In this document: piece after piece, positions 1 through 5,595 of the stretch
Numbering within the stretch: position 1 is the stretch's first letter
Layout of the letters: every line of letters starts with the position of its first letter
Assembly: GCA_946480125.1 (NCBI GenBank)
Contig: CAMLIY010000204.1
Location: forward strand, 1 to 5,595
Source of the DNA: an uncultured Asticcacaulis sp.
Lineage (GTDB): Bacteria; Pseudomonadota; Alphaproteobacteria; Caulobacterales; Caulobacteraceae
Reading direction: 5' to 3'
DNA: 5,595 nucleotides
Translations under genes and position numbers: made by a program
Notes under the pieces: model-generated
The model's input: only the letters and a program-made list of their open reading frames with translations
Databases searched by the model: none
Told to the model about the DNA's origin: nothing

Positions 1-416
1 TTTCCCGCGTAATGGAGAGCCGGCCCTGGCTGGGATATGGTTACGGCGTGGTATGGACGGATGAGAGCGAATACGCGCCGCTCGCCAAGATCACCGCCGT
101 GGCCGGGTTCCGCGCCTATCACGCCCATTCCTGCTGGTATGAAACCTGGCTGGGTCTGGGGATTATCGGCCTATGCCTCTGGGCGCTGGTCTTCGCGGAA
201 ACCTGGCTGAAAGGCCTTTATCGTATGCTGCGGGGGAACGGCGGTTATTTCGCCCTGCCTTTTATCGGCATCTATAGCCTGTCGAGCCTGACCGAGAGCA
301 TGGCCCTGGGCTGGAATGACCTGCGCTGGTGTCTGCTGGTCATGGTGCTGGTCAAGCTGTCCCTGCCTGGAGATGAAGACAGTAAGGATTTGAACCTGAG
401 ACGGGAATGGCCATGA
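1..416 (+). CDS. hfsC: Wzy/O-antigen ligase-type polysaccharide polymerase, C-terminal part (probable HfsC)
   Basis: This is the 3' end of a polytopic inner-membrane protein. The frame is open to the left edge (codons for S-R-V precede the first ATG at 12), so that ATG is internal. Numbering from it, the sequence RPWLGYGYG (residues 4-12) is the 'rPllGyG' signature of O-antigen ligase/Wzy proteins. A periplasmic-loop-like stretch YHAHSCWYETWLGLG (36-50) corresponds to the family's His-rich 'HN..le.l.e.G' element. It leads into a membrane helix (about 46-63), then a further hydrophobic stretch with SSLTES (91-96), then a last helix (about 105-118) and a short charged tail. Family members polymerise flipped, lipid-linked glycan units on the periplasmic side. 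The hfsC name rests on the neighbouring hfsEFGH-like genes; a paralogue such as HfsI, or an O-antigen ligase, cannot be excluded because the N-terminus is missing. The stop TGA (414-416) overlaps the next start as ATGA. Confidence 0.72.
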   Translation, partial: SRVMESRPWLGYGYGVVWTDESEYAPLAKITAVAGFRAYHAHSCWYETWLGLGIIGLCLWALVFAETWLKGLYRMLRGNGGYFALPFIGIYSLSSLTESMALGWNDLRWCLLVMVLVKLSLPGDEDSKDLNLRREWP

Positions 417-625
417 ACGACGTTTATCTGTTGCACCATATTCGCACTATCGACGACCACGAAGACGTAAAGCTGCTGGGTGTTTTCTCAAGCCATGACC
501 TGGCCGAACGGGCGAGGGAACGTGCGCTCAACCTGCCGGGTTTCAAGGATAGTCCCGAAGGTTTCAGCATAGACAAATACATTATTGATCGCATGGGCTG
601 GACGGCCGGTTATCGCACGGTTTAG
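413..625 (+). CDS. small DUF7336-like protein translationally coupled to hfsC
   Basis: This encodes a 70-residue soluble protein of unknown function. It has no signal peptide or membrane segment. It begins VYLLHH and continues with KLLGVFSS, an Ala/Arg/Glu-rich helix (about residues 29-40), then LPGF.D.PEGFSID.Y and a final W..GY. From memory this is the pattern of the DUF7336 family of small proteins (strand, helix, strand with a conserved PGF...EGF.I core); I could not confirm the family by search. I chose the ATG at 413 because it forms an ATGA overlap with the upstream stop, has GGGA six bases upstream (403-406), and puts VYLL next to the start as in relatives. An in-frame ATG at 407 would add only two residues (72 in total). 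The overlap implies co-expression with the polymerase gene. A role in holdfast or polysaccharide synthesis is only guilt by association. Confidence 0.8.
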   Translation: MNDVYLLHHIRTIDDHEDVKLLGVFSSHDLAERARERALNLPGFKDSPEGFSIDKYIIDRMGWTAGYRTV

Positions 626-669
626 GGCCTTGCCATAGTGGTAAGCCGAGGTTAGCCTCTCTGACAAAC

Positions 670-676
670 AGGAGGG
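670..676 (+). promoter_or_regulatory. strong Shine-Dalgarno of the VOC gene
   Basis: AGGAGGG lies four bases before the ATG at 681 and is a near-perfect anti-16S match. It is much stronger than the sites at the coupled starts in this window. It fixes the start of the VOC gene and suggests that the gene is translated independently of the genes before it. Confidence 0.75.
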
Positions 677-680
677 TCTT

Positions 681-1037
681 ATGTCGGTCGTCGGTATTGG
701 TGGCGTGTTTTTCCGGGCGAATGATCCCGAAGCTCTGCTGGCCTGGTATCACACGTATCTGGGCGTGGTGGTCGATTTCGCCGCGCCGTGGGTGCCGCAA
801 CCGGGGCCGACCCTGTTCATGCCGTTCAGCCGAACGACGGATCATTTCCCGCTCGACAAACAGTGGATGATCAATTTCCGGGTGGCAGACCTGGATAAGC
901 TCATCACGGCGTTGCGGGGCGGCGGTATTGACGTGACCACCAATGCCGAGTGGGACACGCCGGAAACGGGCCAGTTTGCCCGCATATATGATCCCGAAGG
1001 CAATCCGATTGAGCTGTGGCAGCCACCCTCGGATTAA
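681..1037 (+). CDS. VOC-superfamily (glyoxalase/bleomycin-resistance fold) protein
   Basis: This is a single-domain, 118-residue cytoplasmic protein with two beta-alpha-beta-beta-beta modules. Module 1 is GIGGVFFRANDPEALLAWY...LG (residues 5-28). Module 2 starts at MINFRVADLDKLITALRGGG (63-82) and ends with DPEGNPIELWQP (104-115), the classic C-terminal VOC strand. VOC proteins include metal-dependent isomerases and dioxygenases as well as metal-free binding proteins. Of the usual metal ligands, the glutamate in the IELW strand (E111) is present. The positions that are often His in the first strand of each module are Gly (7 or 8) and Met63 here, so a canonical glyoxalase I site is unlikely. 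Many proteobacteria carry uncharacterised relatives with the same GIGGVFF...WY...LG opening, and the substrate is unknown. The start is set by the AGGAGG site at 670. The 55-base gap upstream means separate initiation. The gene converges on hfsH, and its TAA shares bases with the hfsH stop. Confidence 0.9.
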   Translation: MSVVGIGGVFFRANDPEALLAWYHTYLGVVVDFAAPWVPQPGPTLFMPFSRTTDHFPLDKQWMINFRVADLDKLITALRGGGIDVTTNAEWDTPETGQFARIYDPEGNPIELWQPPSD

Positions 1038-1819
1038 GCGGCTTTGGTCTTTTGTGCGACCTGCCCGGATGCCCGGCGGGCGCCTTCGGCATAGGTGACG
1101 ATCTCGAAGCCCATATCGAGGGCGCGGATTAACAGGCGTTCGAGGGTTTGCGGCGTGCAACCCCAGTCGGACGGATTTTCGCGGACATCGTGAGTATAGA
1201 GCATCAGCCAGGCGGTTTCATCCTCGGCACGGATCAGCCAGTCGATGGCGGTCTGCTCGCCGTCAGGGCCTTCTATGCCGACGGCCGGCGTCTGGTTGAG
1301 GTCGGTGCCGGGGGTGATCAGGCCGTGGTGCAGGGCGCGCGAGGCGAGAAAGCGGCCATTGAGCACTGACTTTGCCTGCGGCGAGACATCGCCATAGGGA
1401 TAGGCGAAGGTCGTGGCCTTTGGCAGACCCATCTGGCGGAACGCGCTGGCGCTGAGGTCAAGGTTTTGCGTAATTTCCGCCGCCGTGGCGCGGCCGCAAT
1501 CGAGATGGCTGTGGGTATGGCAGGCGATTTCGTGACCGGCGGAATGGAGCGCCTTGATCTCGGCCTCGGTGGTGTAGGCGCCGAGATGACTGTCGCTGCC
1601 GGAGAGCCCGGGTGAAATAAAGTAGGTGCCGCGCGCGCCGTATTTTTCCAGAATGGCCGCGCCGGCCTGGGCGGCGGAGGTGGGCGCATCATCAAAGCTA
1701 ACGGTCAGCAAGGGGCGGCTGAGGCCATCAAAGCGGGCGGGGCGGGTATAGATGAGGCGCGCCAGCCGGCGGCGCAGCTTGCCATAAAAGGAACTGTCAG
1801 CGGAATAGATTTCGGTCAT
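1034..1819 (-). CDS. hfsH: polysaccharide deacetylase (NodB/CE4 fold), probable holdfast deacetylase HfsH
   Basis: This 261-residue protein removes acetyl groups from N-acetylated sugars; in Caulobacter, HfsH deacetylates the holdfast glycan, which is needed for cohesion and anchoring. The carbohydrate esterase 4 motifs are visible in order. They are SFDDAP (41-46, catalytic base D43 and metal ligand D44), HTHSH (101-105, metal ligands H101 and H105), AYPYG (139-143) and the late LYTHD (207-211, H210). All the key residues are therefore intact. The N-terminus is basic (KLRRRLARLIYTRP) with no hydrophobic signal sequence, so the enzyme is predicted to act on the cytoplasmic side. The ATG at 1819 overlaps the hfsG stop by one base (TGATG), with AGGTGG four bases upstream (1829-1824), which supports this start and translational coupling. 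It is the last gene of the minus-strand operon. The residues after about 250 form a polar tail. Confidence 0.9.
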   Translation of the reverse strand: MTEIYSADSSFYGKLRRRLARLIYTRPARFDGLSRPLLTVSFDDAPTSAAQAGAAILEKYGARGTYFISPGLSGSDSHLGAYTTEAEIKALHSAGHEIACHTHSHLDCGRATAAEITQNLDLSASAFRQMGLPKATTFAYPYGDVSPQAKSVLNGRFLASRALHHGLITPGTDLNQTPAVGIEGPDGEQTAIDWLIRAEDETAWLMLYTHDVRENPSDWGCTPQTLERLLIRALDMGFEIVTYAEGARRASGQVAQKTKAA

Positions 1820-2733
1820 CAGACCACCTGTGCATAGAGGGCGGCGCGGTAAAGGCGCAGGGCGAAGGCGCGTATCCTGACCGGCAGAAGCGGGGTCAGG
1901 CCGGCCCTTTTGATCAGCGGGCGAAAGGCAGGCAGGAAAGGCATTTTCTGCAAAAGTTTCGCTACCTTATAGCTCGGATATTGAGACACAACATGAGGAT
2001 GCTTTTCGATCACGCGTTTGAAATTGCCGACCGACTGCTCATATTTGCGCGCCAGGATTTCCGGCGTGTCGAGACCCATATGGGTGGCGGTATTGTCGAT
2101 GTGGCCGACACCGTATCTGGCGGCGACGCGCATGCCCCATTCGGTATCTTCCCAGCCCCAGCCGGTGAAGGCGGGATCAAAACCTTCCGATGCGAACACA
2201 TCGCGCCGGACCAGCAGGTTTGAGGTGAAGACGTATTTTTCCGGATGCTCGGCGCGCCCAGCGGCGCTCAGGCAATCGCTCTGGCCGGCCATGGCCTTGT
2301 GGATGGCGAAGGCCTTGGTATCCGGCGCCTGGATCAGTGAGAAGCCGCCGAAAACGACCGTGCTCTGGCCATCGGCCTCGGCCAGCCAGCGATCGAGAAA
2401 GGCCGGATCATCGGGCAGCATATCGGAATCGAGGAAGAGGAAATAATCACCACGCGCCGCCTCGGTCAGGCGGTTGCGGCCGCGCGCCCGGCCTTCGTTT
2501 TGCGGCAAGGTGATCAGTTCGCAGGCCAGAGGTGACTGGCTGATAAAGGCGCTGACATCGGCGGTGATTTCGGCCATGCCGGAGCCGTCATCGATCAGGA
2601 TGATTTCCAGCGCTTTGGGTGTGCGGCTTTGCAGCGCGCGCAGCAGGGCCAGCGGGGATTCCTTGTAGAAAGGGATCAGCACCGACAGGCGCGGCATGGC
2701 GGTTGTGAAGGCGGCGTTGCGGAAAGGGATCAT
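1819..2733 (-). CDS. hfsG: family 2 glycosyltransferase, probable HfsG
   Basis: This 304-residue GT-A-fold enzyme would transfer a sugar from a nucleotide donor to the lipid-linked holdfast precursor at the cytoplasmic membrane face. The nucleotide-binding start is VLIPFYKE (18-25), followed by LIDDGSG (46-52), NEGRARGRN (79-87) and the metal-binding DxD as FLDSDM (100-105, D102 and D104). The acceptor/base region is GWGWEDTEWG (191-200, with E195-D196), as in many bacterial GT2 proteins. There are no membrane helices; the C-terminus (about 265-304) is basic and hydrophobic and may associate peripherally with the membrane. I kept the ATG at 2733 because it forms an ATGA overlap with the hfsF stop and has AAGG about seven bases upstream. 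An ATG at 2697 (protein starting MPRLSVLIP) would fit the usual short GT2 N-terminus but lacks a ribosome binding site. The hfsG name comes from gene order; C. crescentus HfsG is a GT2 enzyme essential for holdfast. Confidence 0.87.
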   Translation of the reverse strand: MIPFRNAAFTTAMPRLSVLIPFYKESPLALLRALQSRTPKALEIILIDDGSGMAEITADVSAFISQSPLACELITLPQNEGRARGRNRLTEAARGDYFLFLDSDMLPDDPAFLDRWLAEADGQSTVVFGGFSLIQAPDTKAFAIHKAMAGQSDCLSAAGRAEHPEKYVFTSNLLVRRDVFASEGFDPAFTGWGWEDTEWGMRVAARYGVGHIDNTATHMGLDTPEILARKYEQSVGNFKRVIEKHPHVVSQYPSYKVAKLLQKMPFLPAFRPLIKRAGLTPLLPVRIRAFALRLYRAALYAQVV

Positions 2734-4196
2734 GCGAACACCTTGGCGCGCAGGCGATTGACGATCTTCGCAGCGGGCGCTCGGATATCATTGATATCGA
2801 ACAGCCAGGCAAGGGCGGCATAGAACACAACGCCGGCTGTTCCCTTTAGGATCAGATCGAGAACAGGCATGTCCAATTCAGGCACCAGCGCGACGGCGCC
2901 CATCATGACGGCAACACTGAGGAGCGTCTTGCCGAGATCGAGGACGGGGACGGGCAGGGCCAGGGTTTTCAGGCCGAGCAGCCAGGAAGCGGCGAGACCC
3001 AGACCAAAGCTCAGACACGAAGCGACAGCGGCGCCCATCAGGCCCAACAGCGGAATGAGCAGTAGGTTGAGCGCGATATTGCTCACCGCCGGCACGGTCA
3101 TAGCCACGACGAGCAGGCGGGTCTTGCGGGCCAGGGTAAAGGCCTGCAGGAAGTAGTAGGTGTTAAGGCCGGAGAACAGCGCGCCCAGGCTGATCAGCGG
3201 CGTTACCATCAGGGCGTCGGCGCGCAGGCCTTCGCCGATCAGCAGGGTGCCGAGCGCCGGGGCCACCATGATCAGGCCGCCGACGGCTGGGAACAGGATG
3301 AAGGCCATGGTGCGGATCTGGTGACGGGCATTGTCTTTCAGTTCCGTCACGCCGCCGTGTTCGAGGGCATGGACCATGGCCGGGCAGCCGGCGGCGCCAA
3401 ACCAGATGAACAGGACATCGAGAATGCGTGAGGCCAGTGAAAACCCGGCATGATAGGCGCCAGCTTCGGCATCATTGAGAAAATACGCGATCAGGAAACG
3501 GTCGGCAGTATAGAGGGCCAGGGTCAGGATCAGGCTGGCAGACACCGGAAAGCCGTAATGGGCATAGGCCTTGGCTTTTTCGACGCTGAAACGGCCTTTC
3601 AGGGCGCGGCCCCAATCCTCACGCACGACAAAAGGCAAGCAGAGCAGGGCGATCAGACCACCGCCGACCACCGGCGAGGCACCGCCTAATCCGGCCGTGG
3701 CGCATAAGACGCCGAGGCCAAAGCCGCCGACGGTCTGGATCATGTCAAGTATTGAGGCGGCGCCCACACGGCCTTCGGAGCGGCGCTGTTCCTGCACCAG
3801 CTTGATCAGCGAACGGAAGATGACGCAGCCGAGGCCTAAGCCCATGGCCATTTTCAAGGATTGACCTGACGCACCGGAGACCGGCCACAGCCACAGGCCA
3901 AGCGCGCAGATGAGTGCAAAGACGACGGCGACAACGGTGAACAGGCGATAAAGGGTGCCGTAAAGTTCGGGGGCTTCGGGATCGATACGGGATTCGGCGG
4001 GGTAGAAGCGCGCCATGGCGGCTTCGATCCAGGTGAAACACAGGGTCTGGGCCAGGCTCGATATGCCAAAGGTCAGGGCGTAGCGGCCGTAATCATCGGG
4101 CGACAACACGCGCGTGAATACCATCAGGGTGGCGAACCCGATCAGGCCTTGCAGGATATTGGCAGGCAGATAGCCCCAGAGACCCTTAGAGAACAC
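2730..4196 (-). CDS. hfsF: Wzx-type polysaccharide flippase (MOP superfamily), probable HfsF
   Basis: This is a 488-residue, very hydrophobic protein with about 12-14 predicted membrane helices. The approximate segments are 10-29, 41-60, 83-104, 116-133, 154-192, 215-239, 252-272, 297-318, 328-351, 360-408, 421-440 and 449-466. The opening LQGLIGFATLMVFTRVLSP, followed by DDYGRYA, is the characteristic first helix and 'P.eyG.y' turn of Wzx/RfbX flippases. The mid-protein stretch ADRFLIAYFL (231-240) is the matching start of the second half. Such proteins move undecaprenyl-diphosphate-linked glycans from the cytoplasmic to the periplasmic leaflet. The start is GTG (4196-4194), one base after the hfsE stop TAA, with GAGG (4204-4201) four bases upstream inside hfsE. 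No nearby ATG would preserve the first helix. The stop overlaps the hfsG start by four bases. The length is typical of the family. Confidence 0.9.
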   Translation of the reverse strand: MFSKGLWGYLPANILQGLIGFATLMVFTRVLSPDDYGRYALTFGISSLAQTLCFTWIEAAMARFYPAESRIDPEAPELYGTLYRLFTVVAVVFALICALGLWLWPVSGASGQSLKMAMGLGLGCVIFRSLIKLVQEQRRSEGRVGAASILDMIQTVGGFGLGVLCATAGLGGASPVVGGGLIALLCLPFVVREDWGRALKGRFSVEKAKAYAHYGFPVSASLILTLALYTADRFLIAYFLNDAEAGAYHAGFSLASRILDVLFIWFGAAGCPAMVHALEHGGVTELKDNARHQIRTMAFILFPAVGGLIMVAPALGTLLIGEGLRADALMVTPLISLGALFSGLNTYYFLQAFTLARKTRLLVVAMTVPAVSNIALNLLLIPLLGLMGAAVASCLSFGLGLAASWLLGLKTLALPVPVLDLGKTLLSVAVMMGAVALVPELDMPVLDLILKGTAGVVFYAALAWLFDINDIRAPAAKIVNRLRAKVFA

Positions 4197-4197
4197 G

Positions 4198-5595
4198 TTA
4201 CCTCACCGTCTTCACATCGCCGAGCAGGCAAGGAATGGTCATGGCCATGATGTAGAGATCGAACCAGATCGAATGACGCTCGATATATTCGACATCAAGG
4301 CCAATGCGGCGGCGAACGTCTTCGGCGCTGTCGAGTGGTCCGCGTGAACCCTTGATGGCCGCCCAGCCGGTGACGCCAGGCTTCATGCGGTGCCGCCAGG
4401 CATATTCGGCCACCAGGCGGGCGCTTTCATCGGCGCCGGTCTTCATACCAATGGCGTGCGGGCGCGGGCCGACCAGTGACATTTCGCCCCGCAGCACATT
4501 GAACAGCTGCGGCAGTTCATCGATGCTGGTCTTGCGTATGAAGCGACCGATTTTGGTGACGCGCGCATCCCCCTTGGTCACCTGCTGCGCGGCCGTATGA
4601 TCGGTGAGGTGGGTGTACATCGAACGGAACTTCCATACCCGGATCGACTCATTATTAAAGCCGTGGCGGTTTTGGCGGAAGAAGACCGGGCCGGGGCTGT
4701 CGAGCTTGATCAGGACGGCGACCACCAGCATCAAGGGCGTGAAAATAATCAGGGCCAGCGCGCCGATGAGCAGGTCTTCGGCCCGTTTGACCATGGCCTT
4801 GCGGTCATCTTCCGAAATGCCGGACACGCGGGCCAGCGGAATATCGGCGACGCGGGACCAGGCCGCCTTGGCCGCGTTGTCGTTGTCCATGTCGATGAAC
4901 AGCGACACCTCATTGGGCAGGCTGCGCAGTTTTTCGACGATCGTTTTGACGCGGGCCTTGGCGGAGGTGTCGAGCGCGACGACGATCTGATCGACATAGG
5001 GGGTGATCTTGTGACCGAGCAGGGACTGGACATCGCCCAATATCGGTACGCCGGAAATCGCGTGAGGATTGCGCGCCAGACGGTCATCGAAAATACCGAG
5101 GATATTGACGTGACGCTCCCTGAGCGCCGCTTCGACCAGCTTTTCGGCGTATTTGGTAGCGCCGACGATGACGATGCTGGGGATCAGCTTGCCCTGACGG
5201 CGCCAGCGATCAACCAGGCTGCACCATAGCATATGCTGAAGCATGAAATAAGCCAGGGTGATTCCCATCCAGAAACGGACAGCTGTATCCACGGCATAGT
5301 CATTTATAGAAAAATCGGCGAGGAAATCGGCGAGGATATATCCGGCCCCGAAGACCAGGATCACCTTAACCAGATGAACCCAGACGCGGGCATTGCGGCC
5401 AAAGCGGTAAAGTCCGCTGGCATATAAGGTCCAGTAAATGGCTAGTGTGGTGGCGATGAATGGCAGGATATTGCCGAGCGGACTGGTGAAAAAACCATGT
5501 GGCGCCACGGATCGGGCGCAGATAACCGCGAAAAAAACCAATGCAAGGAAGTCGATGGTCCGAAACAGGCGCACGAACATATCGCCGCTGCGCCG
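4198..5595 (-). CDS. hfsE: polyprenyl-phosphate sugar-1-phosphate transferase (WbaP/PssY type), probable HfsE
   Basis: This is the initiating enzyme: it transfers a sugar 1-phosphate from a UDP-sugar to the polyprenyl-phosphate carrier. Numbering from the ATG at 5580 (460 residues), four N-terminal membrane helices come first (about 5-24, 36-54, 70-88, 101-120). A Rossmann-like CoA-binding-type domain follows (about 133-235, [13 protein letters not shown] near its start). The catalytic bacterial sugar transferase domain then begins with a re-entrant helix (about 266-292, Pro282) followed by [14 protein letters not shown]. Diagnostic motifs are WKFRSM (316-321), the catalytic Asp-Glu pair in [18 protein letters not shown] (D354-E355 region), GPRP (371-374) and KPGVTGWA (400-407). 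In Caulobacter, HfsE acts redundantly with PssY and PssZ. The frame stays open through the window edge (R-R-S-G-D precede the ATG) and there is no ribosome binding site before 5580, so the true start may lie outside. The TAA at 4200-4198 is one base from the hfsF GTG. Confidence 0.9.
   Translation of the reverse strand, partial: RRSGDMFVRLFRTIDFLALVFFAVICARSVAPHGFFTSPLGNILPFIATTLAIYWTLYASGLYRFGRNARVWVHLVKVILVFGAGYILADFLADFSINDYAVDTAVRFWMGITLAYFMLQHMLWCSLVDRWRRQGKLIPSIVIVGATKYAEKLVEAALRERHVNILGIFDDRLARNPHAISGVPILGDVQSLLGHKITPYVDQIVVALDTSAKARVKTIVEKLRSLPNEVSLFIDMDNDNAAKAAWSRVADIPLARVSGISEDDRKAMVKRAEDLLIGALALIIFTPLMLVVAVLIKLDSPGPVFFRQNRHGFNNESIRVWKFRSMYTHLTDHTAAQQVTKGDARVTKIGRFIRKTSIDELPQLFNVLRGEMSLVGPRPHAIGMKTGADESARLVAEYAWRHRMKPGVTGWAAIKGSRGPLDSAEDVRRRIGLDVEYIERHSIWFDLYIMAMTIPCLLGDVKTVR

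Noticed and set aside
630..658. Possible promoter: TTGCCA at 630-635 with GTTAGCCT about 15 bases downstream
   Set aside because: The first half resembles a -35 element, but the downstream part matches the caulobacter -10 consensus poorly. A promoter for the VOC gene is plausible but not visible.
640..659. Short direct repeat GGTAAGCC/GGTTAGCC ten bases apart, and a four-base stem GAGG-TTAG-CCTC, in the gap before the VOC gene
   Set aside because: The repeat is only eight bases with one mismatch. The stem is too short and has no T-run, so neither an operator nor a terminator can be supported.
1016..1026. Inverted repeat GTGGC-A-GCCAC at the end of the VOC gene, just past the hfsH stop on the minus strand
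   Set aside because: A five-base stem with a one-base loop and no following T-run is not a credible intrinsic terminator.
1071..1081. Inverted repeat GCCCGGCGGGC near the end of hfsH
   Set aside because: The loop would be one base, there is no T-run on either strand, and it lies inside codons of hfsH. This is expected by chance in GC-rich coding sequence.
582..1160. A 192-residue minus-strand open frame opposite the VOC gene
   Set aside because: Its translation is rich in Arg, Pro and His with no recognisable domain, and it lies antisense to a clear VOC protein and overlaps hfsH. It is a shadow frame.
2697..2733. Alternative, later start for hfsG at 2697
   Set aside because: It gives a more usual GT2 N-terminus but has no ribosome binding site, while 2733 has both a binding site and an ATGA overlap with hfsF.
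4597..5229. A 210-residue plus-strand open frame antisense to hfsE
   Set aside because: Its composition is dominated by Asp, Gly, Arg and Gln, as expected from the complement of a coding frame. It has no domain or ribosome binding site, and hfsE on the other strand has strong motif support.

Overview
This window most likely comes from a stalked alphaproteobacterium of the Caulobacteraceae. It carries what looks like part of a holdfast (adhesive exopolysaccharide) synthesis locus. The order on the minus strand, phosphoglycosyl transferase, then Wzx-type flippase, then family 2 glycosyltransferase, then polysaccharide deacetylase, matches the hfsE-hfsF-hfsG-hfsH order known from Caulobacter crescentus. 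The base composition looks moderately GC-rich (about 60% by eye), lower than typical Caulobacter or Brevundimonas. That makes Asticcacaulis or a similar genus my best guess, but this is inference and no search was possible.

Layout. On the plus strand the window opens inside the 3' end of a Wzy/O-antigen-ligase-type membrane protein (up to 416), probably the polymerase hfsC. Its stop codon overlaps the start of a 70-residue protein resembling the DUF7336 family (413-625). A 55-base gap follows, then a stand-alone VOC-fold protein with a strong ribosome binding site (681-1037). On the minus strand, reading from the right edge, come hfsE (5595 to 4198, start possibly outside the window), hfsF (4196 to 2730, GTG start), hfsG (2733 to 1819) and hfsH (1819 to 1034). 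The two groups converge, and their final stop codons share the palindrome TTAA at 1034-1037. There is no gene-free stretch longer than 55 bases.

How the genes would work together. HfsE would load the first sugar phosphate onto a polyprenyl-phosphate carrier in the inner membrane. HfsG would extend the glycan on the cytoplasmic face, and HfsH, which has no signal peptide, would deacetylate N-acetyl sugars there. HfsF would flip the lipid-linked unit, and the HfsC-like protein would polymerise it on the periplasmic side. The four minus-strand genes are joined by minimal junctions (TAA-C-GTG, ATGA, TGATG), so they are almost certainly one translationally coupled operon. The small DUF7336-like protein is coupled to hfsC in the same way. 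The VOC protein has its own strong ribosome binding site and is probably unrelated to the pathway.

I see no RNA genes, mobile elements, CRISPR arrays or convincing terminators. I did not find an unmistakably new system. The least explained parts are the small coupled protein after hfsC and the terminator-less convergent junction.
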